Shown here: positions 45,755 through 54,993 of the stretch, one piece after another
Layout of the letters: the number at the start of each line of letters is the position of its first letter
Numbering within the stretch: the first letter of the stretch is position 1
Source: Paenibacillus camelliae
Lineage (GTDB): Bacteria > Bacillota > Bacilli > Paenibacillales > Paenibacillaceae
Assembly: GCF_023715345.1 (NCBI RefSeq)
Contig: NZ_JAMBNY010000017.1
Span: 1-64,000 of the forward strand
Length of the DNA: 64,000 bases
Direction: 5' to 3'
Notes under the pieces: model-generated
The model's database searches: none
What the model saw: only the letters and a program-made list of their open reading frames with translations
What the model was told of the DNA's origin: nothing
Position numbers and translations under genes: made by a program

Positions 45755-46813
45755 TTATCGATAAGGACGGTGGAGCTCATGATACAGCTCCTCCTCCGTC
45801 ATAAACTCCACAATATCCTCATGCTTTGTCAGTATCGCATAGCCTAGCATTAGCTTAGTCATAGCTGCCTCTGGAGCCATTCCACTCAGTAATACGGCAC
45901 CTGCCTCGAATAGCTTTGCTGTCGAAGCATAGTGGACATCCTCTGCACGCTTAGCGGGAGTGAGAAATACATCAATCCCCTCGTTAAGGCATCTGCGGAT
46001 AAAGGTAGGCAGTGAATATGGGCCGCTATCTAACGAGCAGGCTGTTGCAGAATGGTATAAATCATGCACGATCGCCTTTGGCTTCATGCTTCCCCATTGA
46101 TACAGCTCATAGTTCAGTCCCGGATACGGCTTAATATACACAATCTGATCAGCAAGCTCCGTAATCCTCTCTATGCTTTGCGTCCAGCGATTAGATACTG
46201 GCATAAGCTGCTGCATCGCTGGATTGCGTGTATCTTCGGTCCATATCAGCTTACCTTGCTTTAGCTGGCCAAGTGTAAGCTCATAAGGGCTGCGAAACTG
46301 ATCGGTAAAGGCTTCACACTGCATAAGACGTGTAGCTAAGTATAGCTGACTTTCTCCGCGATCATTCTCGTATACGACAAAAACACCTGGAGGAGCCTCT
46401 GTTTCAATCCATTGTACAGCCTCACTAAAATTACGGAGGCCATTAGCTCGCTCATCCTCAAGCGGGTAATTGCTTGCGATCAGCACAATGGGGATCTTCG
46501 TTTGGGCAAGCAGGTAACCGAGCATTGCTGCTGAGTAAGCCAGTGTATCTGAGCCATGCGTCACAATAATGCCTTTGTACTGCTCCTGTGGAATTTGCTT
46601 AATTTGCTCAGCAAGGCTAAGCCATTGCTGAGCAATTAAATTTTCACTTAATATATTGAGTGGCTGTATCGTATCAAATGTTGTCTGCAGGTCGTACTGC
46701 TCCTTAAATTGATCAATAATCATATAGGAACCAGAAGCACTTACATCAACTGCGCTTCCTTGCCTTGTACTTCCTATTGTTCCTCCTGTAAATACAACCA
46801 TAATTTCATTCAT
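45755..46813 (-). CDS. L-asparaginase (type I/II family)
   Basis: Hydrolyses L-asparagine to aspartate and ammonia. The 352-residue protein has the first catalytic Thr in VVFTGGTIGSTRQG (about residues 6-19) and the second motif THGSDTLAYSAAML (about 87-100) with Thr, Asp and Ser of the active site. No signal peptide, so it is cytoplasmic. The ATG before NEIMVVF has GAGGAT eight bases upstream; the open frame begins ten codons further up and would overlap the MMPL gene. Thirteen bases separate it from the MMPL gene, so the two may be co-transcribed. Confidence 0.9.
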   Translation of the reverse strand: MNEIMVVFTGGTIGSTRQGSAVDVSASGSYMIIDQFKEQYDLQTTFDTIQPLNILSENLIAQQWLSLAEQIKQIPQEQYKGIIVTHGSDTLAYSAAMLGYLLAQTKIPIVLIASNYPLEDERANGLRNFSEAVQWIETEAPPGVFVVYENDRGESQLYLATRLMQCEAFTDQFRSPYELTLGQLKQGKLIWTEDTRNPAMQQLMPVSNRWTQSIERITELADQIVYIKPYPGLNYELYQWGSMKPKAIVHDLYHSATACSLDSGPYSLPTFIRRCLNEGIDVFLTPAKRAEDVHYASTAKLFEAGAVLLSGMAPEAAMTKLMLGYAILTKHEDIVEFMTEEELYHELHRPYR

Positions 46814-46826
46814 GTTCGCTAATCCT

Positions 46827-49800
46827 CTACTTTCTACTAACAAATGGCCACCAATTGTATTTCCCGAACAGCTTAACAGCTACAGGTATAAACAATGGTA
46901 GCATAATTAGAGCATATAGGAAAAGTCCGCACAGCACGAGTGTTGCAATTTGAAGCAAGCTCATTACACCTGAAGGAAGCATCGCCGCAAACGTTCCGCC
47001 AAGTATAATGGCTGCGGACATAATAACGGAGCCCATGCTCTTCATCGCTTCATGGATTGCCACGGTAGGCTGCATATGAGCATTTTCCTTAAAGCGATCC
47101 ATTAGGAAGATACTGTAGTCTACACCAAGAGCGATCAGCATAACAAAGCCGAAGAATGGAACGGCCCAGCTTACGCCAGATAGACCTGCAATATCTACGA
47201 AAATCAATTCTGTAATCGCAAGTGACGTGCTGTACGTAATTAATAAGGAAGCAACGACATAGATCGGAATGACGACAGAACGGAATAATAGCAATAAGAT
47301 AATAAAAATACCGATCAGCATAAGTGTTACCGTTTTTGAATAATCTGCGCTGCTCATTTGCATCAGGTCATTATTCATACTCGTAACGCCTCCGAGCTGT
47401 ACATCAGCTCCTTCATGTACAGTGCCAGCCAATTGATCCTTCACGACGATGGACAAGCCGTCGATGATCTCAATCGAAGAAATCGCGTAAGGGTTATCCT
47501 CCATAATGACATCAAACGTAATGAGCTTTCGATCATCAGACATATATTGATCAAGTACAGCAGCAAAGGCTTCGTCTGTAATAGCTTCCTCAGGCATATA
47601 CCAGCCAGCAAGCTGCTTATCTGGTGACTCGACAAGCCCCTTCAAATAATTCTCTGCAGAGCCAAAACCATCCGTTACCTGCTCAAGTCCATCCACGCTT
47701 AAGGCTAGCCCCTCGGTTAGCTGTACCAGCTGCTCTTGAATGCTTACAAAGCCTTCCTGCAGCTCCGCTCCACCTGCCGCTATTCCACCTAGACCTTCAG
47801 CCAGCTGTGGTGCTTGAGCGCTGCCTTGAGCTGTGCCCGCTGCGAGCTGATCAAGTCCTTGTCGCAACGCACTCATTCCACCAGCAACCTGCTTCATGCC
47901 TTCAGAGAAAGCTTTCTGACCTGCACTAGCCTCTGCTAATGCCGTATTCGCTGTTGCAAATCCACTCAGCATGCCAGCTAGCCCTTGATTTAGCTCTGCA
48001 ATCGCAGCATGTAATGCTGTTGCTCCAGCTGCTAGCTGTTCAATCGAAGCAGTAAGTGAAATATACGTTGGATCATCGGCAAGCTCAGGGTACTGCTGCT
48101 GCAAGGCTTTCATTCCTTGATCCACACCAGACAGCCCTGTTGCAAGCGTCGCCTGCTGCTCAGCAATCGCAGCATAGCCTTTCGATAGCTGCTCTCCGCC
48201 AGCATATAGCTCATTATAGCCCTGTAATAGCTCATCACTCGCTGATGCTAGCTTCAATGCATTCTGTTCAAGCTCCTTCAAGCCCGCTTCCAGCTGCTTA
48301 GCAGACAGTGCACCTTGCTTCATTCCCGAGCTAATCTCCGATAAACCGTCAGATAGCTTATTCACTCCATCTTGCAGCTGCTTGCTACCAGAAACAAGCT
48401 GCTCAGCTCCATCGATGGCAGCATTAAGCTGTGGTGTATTTTCCGCTAATGCCTGTTCAGCTTCAGCTAATCCATCTCGTATCTCAAGCAAGCCATCCTG
48501 TCCTTGTGAAAGACCTTCTTCAAGCTGACCGACCTGATCGGTAACGAGGAAGTCCTCCAACGGTTCACCTAGCGGCCGAGTGGCACTACGCACAGTTGCG
48601 ACGCCATCCTGCTCCAGCAAAGCACGAGATGCCTTTTCAATGACAGCCATGCCCTCAGAGGAGTCGAATGGCTGCTCGCTCTTGATGACGACCGTTGTAG
48701 GCATGGCTTCACCAGGTCCAAAGTTGTTAGCGATAAGATTGAAGCCTTTAACCGAATCGTATTTCTCACCAATTTCATCAAGTGAGTTATAGGAAACAAG
48801 ATCATCCTTCGTTAATAACAGTGGTACGATAATGATTGCTACAATTAATAAAGCCGCCATTGGGCGTTTCAGTGAAAATGCACCAACTTTATCCCATAGC
48901 TTACTTTTACCGTGCTCCAGCTTTCCTTTGGCAGGCCAAAACAGCTTATTGCCGAGTGTATATAGGAAGAAAGGAACAACGGTGTATAGTGCGATCAGCA
49001 TGACAGCTATCCCTACAGCTACTGCAACGGCAGAGCGATACAATATAAATGTCGAGAAGCCAATCGCACTGAAGCCTACCAGCACAGCAATACCTGATAC
49101 AAGCACTGTTTTTCCAGCCGTGCGATACGTCGTTAGAATGGCTTCTTGTTTATCCTCATGCTTACTGAGCTCTTCCTTGTACCTGCTAATTAACAGGATG
49201 CAATAGTCCGTTCCAATCCCGAACAAGACCGCCATCATGAAGATTTGTGTGAAGGTAGACAGCGGAAAATCAACGGTATCTGCAAGAAACGCAACAATGG
49301 ATTGCGATACGATATAAGATAGGCCAACCGTTAATAATGGCACAATCGGCGCAACTGCCGAGCGGAAGACTAAAAATAGTACGATAAGAATAAAGCCAAC
49401 GGTAATGAGCTCCGTGCGCTTTAAGCCTTCCTCGGAGCTGAGCAGAACATCCTGACTAATAAGCCAGCTACCGGTGTAATAATGCTCTATCTCGATAGAC
49501 GCTAACGCTTCATAGAGCTGGTCTATCGCTTGATCTACTTCTCTGCCATTCATCTGTACATCTAGCAGCACAATCGCCGTTGACTCATCAGGAGCCAGCA
49601 TCTGCTCCTTCAATTCCTCATTGTCGAAGTAAGAGGTAATCGATGCAATGCCCAGCTGCTCCTTATTCTCTTCCAGCAGAGCAAGAGCCGATTGTATTTC
49701 CTCTTGCTGCTCAGCTGTTAATCCACCCTCCTGATGGAACACGAGGGCTGTAGAATTGCCTGATCCAGAGTCGCTGCTCTTCTCCTCTATCAGCTTGGCT

Positions 49801-49949
49801 GCTAGAGATGATGAATATTGCTCGGGCACTGTAATTTCGCCTTTTTCTCTAACGAGTGACGCAAGATTAGGTGCTGCAATAAACAGCCCAACGGCAGCGA
49901 CAATCCATACTGCTATAACGATCCATCTAAGTTTCAAAATCCCTTTCAA
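46827..49949 (-). CDS. MMPL/RND-family exporter (YdgH-like)
   Basis: A 1040-residue RND-type hydrophobe exporter. A signal-like first helix (7-27) and two blocks of six membrane helices (about 175-355 and 860-1030) flank two extracytoplasmic segments; the second (about 460-830) is a long Gly/Ala/Leu heptad region with repeating L..G...L patterns, like YhgE/Pip proteins and MmpL family periplasmic loops. DYCILLISRYKEEL and DYSIFLMDRFKE are the conserved Asp-Tyr motifs in helices of the proton relay. In B. subtilis, the MarR gene ydgG precedes ydgH, the same arrangement as here. Substrate unknown. Confidence 0.9.
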   Translation of the reverse strand: MKGILKLRWIVIAVWIVAAVGLFIAAPNLASLVREKGEITVPEQYSSSLAAKLIEEKSSDSGSGNSTALVFHQEGGLTAEQQEEIQSALALLEENKEQLGIASITSYFDNEELKEQMLAPDESTAIVLLDVQMNGREVDQAIDQLYEALASIEIEHYYTGSWLISQDVLLSSEEGLKRTELITVGFILIVLFLVFRSAVAPIVPLLTVGLSYIVSQSIVAFLADTVDFPLSTFTQIFMMAVLFGIGTDYCILLISRYKEELSKHEDKQEAILTTYRTAGKTVLVSGIAVLVGFSAIGFSTFILYRSAVAVAVGIAVMLIALYTVVPFFLYTLGNKLFWPAKGKLEHGKSKLWDKVGAFSLKRPMAALLIVAIIIVPLLLTKDDLVSYNSLDEIGEKYDSVKGFNLIANNFGPGEAMPTTVVIKSEQPFDSSEGMAVIEKASRALLEQDGVATVRSATRPLGEPLEDFLVTDQVGQLEEGLSQGQDGLLEIRDGLAEAEQALAENTPQLNAAIDGAEQLVSGSKQLQDGVNKLSDGLSEISSGMKQGALSAKQLEAGLKELEQNALKLASASDELLQGYNELYAGGEQLSKGYAAIAEQQATLATGLSGVDQGMKALQQQYPELADDPTYISLTASIEQLAAGATALHAAIAELNQGLAGMLSGFATANTALAEASAGQKAFSEGMKQVAGGMSALRQGLDQLAAGTAQGSAQAPQLAEGLGGIAAGGAELQEGFVSIQEQLVQLTEGLALSVDGLEQVTDGFGSAENYLKGLVESPDKQLAGWYMPEEAITDEAFAAVLDQYMSDDRKLITFDVIMEDNPYAISSIEIIDGLSIVVKDQLAGTVHEGADVQLGGVTSMNNDLMQMSSADYSKTVTLMLIGIFIILLLLFRSVVIPIYVVASLLITYSTSLAITELIFVDIAGLSGVSWAVPFFGFVMLIALGVDYSIFLMDRFKENAHMQPTVAIHEAMKSMGSVIMSAAIILGGTFAAMLPSGVMSLLQIATLVLCGLFLYALIMLPLFIPVAVKLFGKYNWWPFVSRK

Positions 49950-49960
49950 GCAAATGCCTC

Positions 49961-50407
49961 CTATTCTAAATCCATCATTAGCACTTCTGAGATATGCTCC
50001 AGCACAGCTATATATTCAAACGCTTTAGCTTCCCCGATCTTACTTATATAAGGCTCAATAATATGATAAATCGTTTCTTCTATACGGCTGTGCTGTCGAT
50101 CGCCTTCCTCCGTAAGTGATAAATATACGACTCTCCGATCTTCTTGACTTGGAGTTCTCACAACATAACCTTTATTAACCATGCGGCTAATAACCGATGT
50201 GATCGTACTTTTCCCTACACAAAGCAAATCGGCCAATTCCGATGAGCTAACATCGTTATTACGCTTTAAGTAGCGTAATATAAACAGCTGCTCTGGCGTA
50301 ATATCATTAGGTAGCCCTTCCTTGACTTTACTGCTTAATCTACGATTAATCATATACGTCGCTCGTTCATAGCGCTCGACAATCTCTGTCATCCTCTCAT
50401 TAGCCAT
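49961..50407 (-). CDS. MarR-family regulator of the MMPL exporter (YdgG-like)
   Basis: A 148-residue winged-helix repressor with SSELADLLCVGKSTITSVIS (recognition helix, about 54-73) and the wing PSQEDRRVVYLSLTEEG (about 83-99). The start is ATG before ANERMTEI with GGGGAGGTG upstream; the open frame begins six codons earlier. It lies 11 bases ahead of the MMPL gene, in a probable MarR-exporter-asparaginase operon. A nested dyad upstream is a likely self-operator. Drug or lipid sensing is presumed from the exporter. Confidence 0.92.
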   Translation of the reverse strand: MANERMTEIVERYERATYMINRRLSSKVKEGLPNDITPEQLFILRYLKRNNDVSSSELADLLCVGKSTITSVISRMVNKGYVVRTPSQEDRRVVYLSLTEEGDRQHSRIEETIYHIIEPYISKIGEAKAFEYIAVLEHISEVLMMDLE

Positions 50408-50427
50408 ACCAACACCTCCCCACAAAA

Positions 50428-50478
50428 TAGTTCTATGATGAAACTATTCTATCATCAAATAGTTTGGTCATAGAACTA
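50428..50478. promoter_or_regulatory. Nested palindromic operator of the MarR-MMPL operon
   Basis: Outer arms TAGTTCTATGA (50428-50438) and TCATAGAACTA (50468-50478) are perfect complements, and an inner dyad AAACTATT/AATAGTTT lies between them. It begins about 20 bases upstream of the MarR start codon. Double dyads are common for MarR-family operators. Confidence 0.78.
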
Positions 50479-50518
50479 CTTTTACCTAAATTTCACAATT
50501 CATTCACAACTGCTTCCC

Positions 50519-50561
50519 ACAAAAAAAGGAGCTGCAATCGAAACGAACGATTGCAGCTCCT
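50519..50561 (-). terminator. Terminator of the ABC exporter operon
   Basis: AGGAGCTGCAATCG/CGATTGCAGCTCCT perfect 14-base stem, followed by TTTTTTT on the minus strand; about 140 bases after the last ABC gene. Confidence 0.88.
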
Positions 50562-50698
50562 AAGCCTTACCACATACCTACATCTATACCTATTCTTATA
50601 CTCCTGCATTTCCATGCCTGTTATATCTGTCTTATTATTATATCTTTATCTATCTCTATATCTTTATCTGCTTCTATACCTATGCCATTGCTATCTAA

Positions 50699-52690
50699 TT
50701 ATGCCGTTATTGCCCCCGTACCAGCCTGAAGCTGATACATGAGATAGTACTTACCTCTCTGTTCCATAAGCTGATCGTGATTACCACGTTCAACAATAAC
50801 TCCGCGATCCAATACTAAAATTTGATCAGCTGCACGTATCGTCGATAAGCGATGAGCAATAACAAAGGTTGTGCGTCCTCGCTTCAGCACCTCGAGCGCC
50901 GCTTGAATGACAGACTCTGTCTCTGTATCAATACTTGCCGTCGCTTCGTCCAAAATAAGAATAGCCGGATCATAAGCAAGCGCTCTAGCAAAGGATATGA
51001 GCTGACGTTGACCAGCTGACAGCGTGCTACCTTTCTCAATGACCTCTGTATCAATGCCTTTCGGCAGCTGCATAAACATGTCATATGCGCCTACATCCTT
51101 CAGCGCCTGAATAACACGCTCTCTTGATATCTCCTCATTATTTAAGCTGACATTAGATGCGATGGTCCCTGTAAACAAGAACGGATCCTGCAGAACAATG
51201 CCCATATGCTTACGAATTTGCTGCTTAGAAAAGCTGCGCAGATCAACACCATCAATCGTTATACGGCCTTCCTCTATATCATAAAAGCGGAACAGTAAAT
51301 TCAGAATTGAGCTTTTTCCAGAACCAGTATGACCAACGAGTGCAATCGTCTCCCCTTGCTTAGCGGAAAATTGAATATTTTTTAGAACATATTCCTTTTC
51401 CTTGTATGCAAAGGACACGTTCTCAAAGGCAACATCCCCACGATAACGAGGCATAGGCTGATCATCAACCTCCATACCAGGCTCATCCATAAGCTTGAAT
51501 ACACGTTCTGCAGATACTCTCGCTACCTCCAAATTAGATAGCTGATTAACAATGCCCACAATAGGATTAAACATGCGATTCAAATAATCAATATAAGCAA
51601 ACAGTAAGCCAACCGTAATAGCCGCTCCGAGCTGATTCGTAAAAAACAGCACAAGAATGACCGCATAAATTAAGTTGCGCAGTACGTTCAGCAAATTATG
51701 AGAGGTCCACGAATTTAAGCTGAGCATTTTATTTTGGTATTTGAAGTAATACGAATTAAGCTCATCAAATTCCTTCTCCATCGCTTTTTCTTTGCGAAAG
51801 GCTTGAATAATGGACATCCCTTGAATCGACTCGTTAACTGTGCCGTTAATCTCACTAAGCTTCGCTCTTAGCACTCGATTGTATTTGGAAGCAAAGCGCC
51901 GATAGATGTAGATCCATAGCATCAAAATCGGAATTAATGGCAGTGTGATGAAGCCAAGCGTCGGATTCATAGCGAATATTGCAGCATAGATTGCTACAAT
52001 ATAGACCAAACCCATGCTGAAGTTAGCAATAACACCGACATACAGCTCTCTAATCGCTTCCGTATCATTCGTTACACGAGAGACAATCTGCCCTGCTGCG
52101 TAATGATCATAGTATTTAACCGGCAGCTTTTGGGTGTGCGCATAAACATCATGTCGAAGCTTCTGAACAATGCGATTCGCTGCTGTCTGCAGCAAAATGC
52201 GCTGAGAGTATACAAAAATGGCTGCCACTGCAAGCAATACTAAGTAAATCGCTGACAAACGTAGAATGGATGGAATTTCTGGCTTGTAAAATTGATACAG
52301 CTCTTCCTTCGTCAACAGGGTGGCTTGCTCACTATTGTCTCCTTCATTCACGAGATAAAAACGTAAACCTTGCTGCTCAAATTCCATGCTACCTAGCACA
52401 GCTGTACTCGGATTAAGCTTATCCTCACGTACAAGCCATTGCTCCTTATATGGAACAGCCTCAGCCGTCCCTTCTTCTACGTAATACCACGTTTTATTGA
52501 TACCTGTAATATGTTCATCGATCATCTTTTTCGCAAGTAATGGTCCCATTACCTCGGCACTAACTGCAATAATTAAAAATATAAGTGCAACGATAATCGT
52601 CTTTTTATAGAGTAAACCATACTGCAGCAATCGCTTTCCTGTCTTTATCGTTCGATCTGGCTGCTGTACTTGCTCTGTCTCTATCGTCAT
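50699..52690 (-). CDS. bmrD: ABC exporter subunit, BmrD/YheH-like
   Basis: The longer half (663 residues) of a heterodimeric multidrug ABC exporter. Six membrane helices are followed by the nucleotide-binding domain (Walker A GHTGSGKS, signature TLSAGQRQ, Walker B ILILDEATASID with the catalytic Glu). Between helices 1 and 2 (about residues 55-135) is a large extracellular insert, as in B. subtilis BmrD. The signature is SAGQ rather than SGGQ, so the composite site it forms with BmrC is the degenerate one. Start chosen at ATG after GAGGTG. Thirty-one bases downstream of bmrC. Confidence 0.92.
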   Translation of the reverse strand: MTIETEQVQQPDRTIKTGKRLLQYGLLYKKTIIVALIFLIIAVSAEVMGPLLAKKMIDEHITGINKTWYYVEEGTAEAVPYKEQWLVREDKLNPSTAVLGSMEFEQQGLRFYLVNEGDNSEQATLLTKEELYQFYKPEIPSILRLSAIYLVLLAVAAIFVYSQRILLQTAANRIVQKLRHDVYAHTQKLPVKYYDHYAAGQIVSRVTNDTEAIRELYVGVIANFSMGLVYIVAIYAAIFAMNPTLGFITLPLIPILMLWIYIYRRFASKYNRVLRAKLSEINGTVNESIQGMSIIQAFRKEKAMEKEFDELNSYYFKYQNKMLSLNSWTSHNLLNVLRNLIYAVILVLFFTNQLGAAITVGLLFAYIDYLNRMFNPIVGIVNQLSNLEVARVSAERVFKLMDEPGMEVDDQPMPRYRGDVAFENVSFAYKEKEYVLKNIQFSAKQGETIALVGHTGSGKSSILNLLFRFYDIEEGRITIDGVDLRSFSKQQIRKHMGIVLQDPFLFTGTIASNVSLNNEEISRERVIQALKDVGAYDMFMQLPKGIDTEVIEKGSTLSAGQRQLISFARALAYDPAILILDEATASIDTETESVIQAALEVLKRGRTTFVIAHRLSTIRAADQILVLDRGVIVERGNHDQLMEQRGKYYLMYQLQAGTGAITA

Positions 52691-52721
52691 GCTTCTCACC
52701 TCTCTATTTTAACCGCGTTAA

Positions 52722-54467
52722 CTATGAGCTTAGCTCGAGCTCGATCTGCTGACGACCATATTGCTCCTTATACCAGCCATCACGCTTCAGCAGCTGCTCA
52801 TGCGTTCCTTCTTCAGCAATTACTCCATCTTCCATCACTACAATCCAATCTGCGTGCTGGACGGCAGATAAGCGGTGTGTCGTAATTATCGTCGTTTTGT
52901 GCTGTCGCTCATGCTTAATGCCCTCAATAATTTCTATTTCTGTTTTTGCATCTACAGCCGATAGTGCGTCATCCAGCAGCAGTATTTCAGGATTTGCAAT
53001 TAATGCCCGCGCAATGCTCACACGCTGCTTCTGACCACCGGACAATGCAACACCACGCTCTCCAACCATCGTCTCTAAGCCCTCAGGCAAAAACTGAATA
53101 TCTTTGGCGAACGAAGCTCGTTCAAGCGCTCGCTGAAGCTGCTCTTCGGTCGCATCTGCTTTACCAAACAATATATTGCTGCGGATTGAACGTGAGAACA
53201 AAAACGGCTGCTGCGGCACGTAGCCGACATATCCGATTGCGTCATTCAGTTTCAGCTCGTCAATGCTATGTTCCCCAAGCTTTAATGTTCCTTGGCCTAG
53301 TGGATATTCACGCAGCAGCTGCTTCAGTATCGTCGTTTTACCGCTTCCTGTTTTACCGACAATACCAAGTGTCTGCCCTTGCTTAATGCGTATATTAAGC
53401 GCACTTAAGTTTTCATTAGATGAGCTTGGATATTGGAAAGAATATCGCTCAAAAGCGACTTGAGAAGGACTGTGCTTCTCCACTGTATTCTTCTTATCTT
53501 CTACATCTGCCTTGCTTGCTAGCGTTTCATTGACACGGTCGAGAGAGGCGTTGCCTCGCTGCATAATATTGATGAGCTCCCCCATCGCGATCATCGGCCA
53601 AATGAGCATCCCTAAAAACATATTGAATGTCACAAGCTGACCAAGCGTCAGCTCACTATTGAACACAAGATAGGCACCGTAGCCAATTCCAATTAAATAG
53701 CTGATCCCAACAATTACTTTAATCGCAGGCTCAAACAGTGCATCGATTCTTACAACTGCTAAGTTTTTCTCAAGCACTTCCTGCGTCTTCGCTTGAAACT
53801 TTTGCTCACTTGCTTTTTCCTGAACGAAGGCACGAAGCACTCGAACGCCAGAGACAGACTCCAGTACATCATCATTCAGCTCACCAAAAGCATCCTGAGC
53901 TGCCATAAAGCGCTGATGAATTTTCTTACCAAAGATCGACAGTACCAGCGCAATGATCGGCAATGGTAGTAATGCTGCAAGTGTCAGCTTCCAACTAATC
54001 GCTACGCTCATCATAACAACGATGCTGATCATAAATATGGTTGAATCGAATAGCGTCAAGATTCCGAAGCCGGCCGTATTCGATACCGCACCAAGATCAT
54101 TCGTTGCTCGAGCCATTAAATCTCCTGTACGATTTCGCTCGTAGAAGGAAGGCTTCATTCGTAAAAAATGTGACATTAGATTAGTGCGTAGTATGCGTTC
54201 CAGCACGAATGCTGCACCAAACAGCATGTAATGCCAAATATAATTGATGCCATAGGCAACGATCGTCACGACAACCCAGCCAATGATCATCCACCGGAAT
54301 TGTACCGACGAAAACTGACCCTGTTGGATACCGTCAATAACAACACCAATTAGCCACGGTGGAAGCAGGTCGACTAAGCCTGCAAAAAACAGCAAGCTAA
54401 TCGCCAGCGTATATCGTTTCCACTCCAGCTTGAAAAACCATCCTAGTTTTTTTAATACATTCATCAT
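52722..54467 (-). CDS. bmrC: ABC exporter subunit, BmrC/YheI-like
   Basis: Shorter half (581 residues) of the heterodimer; B. subtilis BmrC has 585. Six membrane helices, Walker A GKTGSGKT, signature ALSGGQKQR, and Walker B ILLLDDALSAVD, in which the catalytic Glu is Asp. Together with the SAGQ signature of the partner this gives one canonical and one degenerate ATP site, the hallmark of heterodimeric exporters. The start (MMNVLKK) is the first suitable ATG after GAGGGG, at a long distance of about 12 bases. Its leader contains a short ORF and two terminators, so expression is probably controlled by attenuation. Confidence 0.92.
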   Translation of the reverse strand: MMNVLKKLGWFFKLEWKRYTLAISLLFFAGLVDLLPPWLIGVVIDGIQQGQFSSVQFRWMIIGWVVVTIVAYGINYIWHYMLFGAAFVLERILRTNLMSHFLRMKPSFYERNRTGDLMARATNDLGAVSNTAGFGILTLFDSTIFMISIVVMMSVAISWKLTLAALLPLPIIALVLSIFGKKIHQRFMAAQDAFGELNDDVLESVSGVRVLRAFVQEKASEQKFQAKTQEVLEKNLAVVRIDALFEPAIKVIVGISYLIGIGYGAYLVFNSELTLGQLVTFNMFLGMLIWPMIAMGELINIMQRGNASLDRVNETLASKADVEDKKNTVEKHSPSQVAFERYSFQYPSSSNENLSALNIRIKQGQTLGIVGKTGSGKTTILKQLLREYPLGQGTLKLGEHSIDELKLNDAIGYVGYVPQQPFLFSRSIRSNILFGKADATEEQLQRALERASFAKDIQFLPEGLETMVGERGVALSGGQKQRVSIARALIANPEILLLDDALSAVDAKTEIEIIEGIKHERQHKTTIITTHRLSAVQHADWIVVMEDGVIAEEGTHEQLLKRDGWYKEQYGRQQIELELSS

Positions 54468-54512
54468 GTTGCTTAACAACCCCTCGTTATTAACGATTTC
54501 AATAGAGCACAC

Positions 54513-54543
54513 AAAAAAGAGCATGCCTGCGTAGACATGCTCT
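54513..54543 (-). terminator. Second leader terminator upstream of bmrC
   Basis: AGAGCATG/CATGCTCT stem with ten-base loop and TTTTTT on the minus strand, between the first attenuator and the bmrC start. No gene ends before it, so it belongs to the bmrCD leader. Confidence 0.78.
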
Positions 54544-54594
54544 TCCTCACACGGGTCTTAGATCACAAAGATGCGAAACTAAGCCCATTATGCG

Positions 54595-54633
54595 AAAAAA
54601 AAGGCGCATGACTACGTTACGTAATCATGCGCC
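54595..54633 (-). terminator. First leader terminator (attenuator) upstream of bmrC
   Basis: GGCGCATGA/TCATGCGCC stem extended by ACGTAACGT in the loop, followed by eight T on the minus strand. Its 5' arm GGCGCATGATTACGT (54633-54619) can pair instead with GACGTAATCCGTGCC (54672-54658) at the end of the leader ORF. Confidence 0.82.
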
Positions 54634-54645
54634 GTATGTACTTAA

Positions 54646-54729
54646 CTATACGTTACGGGCACGGATTACGTCATGATGTTGAAACAAGCCTGTTAAAACC
54701 ATATTGCCAAACTGAACCAAGCTAATCAT
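54646..54729 (-). CDS. 27-residue leader peptide of bmrCD
   Basis: A short ORF not in the usual gene size range: ATG at 54729, stop TAG at 54648-54646, 27 residues (starting MISLVQFGNM, ending RARNV). It has a near-perfect Shine-Dalgarno GAGAGGAGGG seven bases upstream and a consensus promoter further up. It is followed by the attenuator hairpin 13 bases after the stop. B. subtilis bmrB (yheJ) plays this role ahead of bmrCD, but its peptide is longer and I see no shared sequence. Probably acts in cis through ribosome position rather than as a protein. Confidence 0.75.
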   Translation of the reverse strand: MISLVQFGNMVLTGLFQHHDVIRARNV

Positions 54730-54766
54730 ACGTAACCCTCCTCTCATAATGTTAAAATATGTTACA

Positions 54767-54796
54767 ACAATATCATTGGATAAACCTCCTTGTCAA
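54767..54796 (-). promoter_or_regulatory. Promoter of the bmrCD leader
   Basis: TTGACA (54796-54791), 18-base spacer, TATTGT (54772-54767) on the minus strand, 38 bases ahead of the leader ORF. The remaining stretch to 54993 is A/T-rich and holds no gene; the promoter of the histidine kinase presumably lies there. Confidence 0.7.
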
Positions 54797-54993
54797 TCAA
54801 TAAAATGTAAAAATTAAAATTGAAGGATTCAACAACTTACTTATGTATAGCTAATAACCTAATTGCTATTCACTATATTTTCTTATTGTCAATCCTGTAT
54901 CGTCTAACTTATACTTACTATAATTTGATGTATTTTGTCGATATTTGTCTAAAACACGTTGTGTTACTTATATTAAAGCTGGAGGGCTAATCA

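Noticed and set aside
47624-48301. Plus-strand ORFs rich in Leu, Ala and Pro inside the MMPL gene
   Set aside because: Antisense reading of the heptad-repeat region; no start signals.
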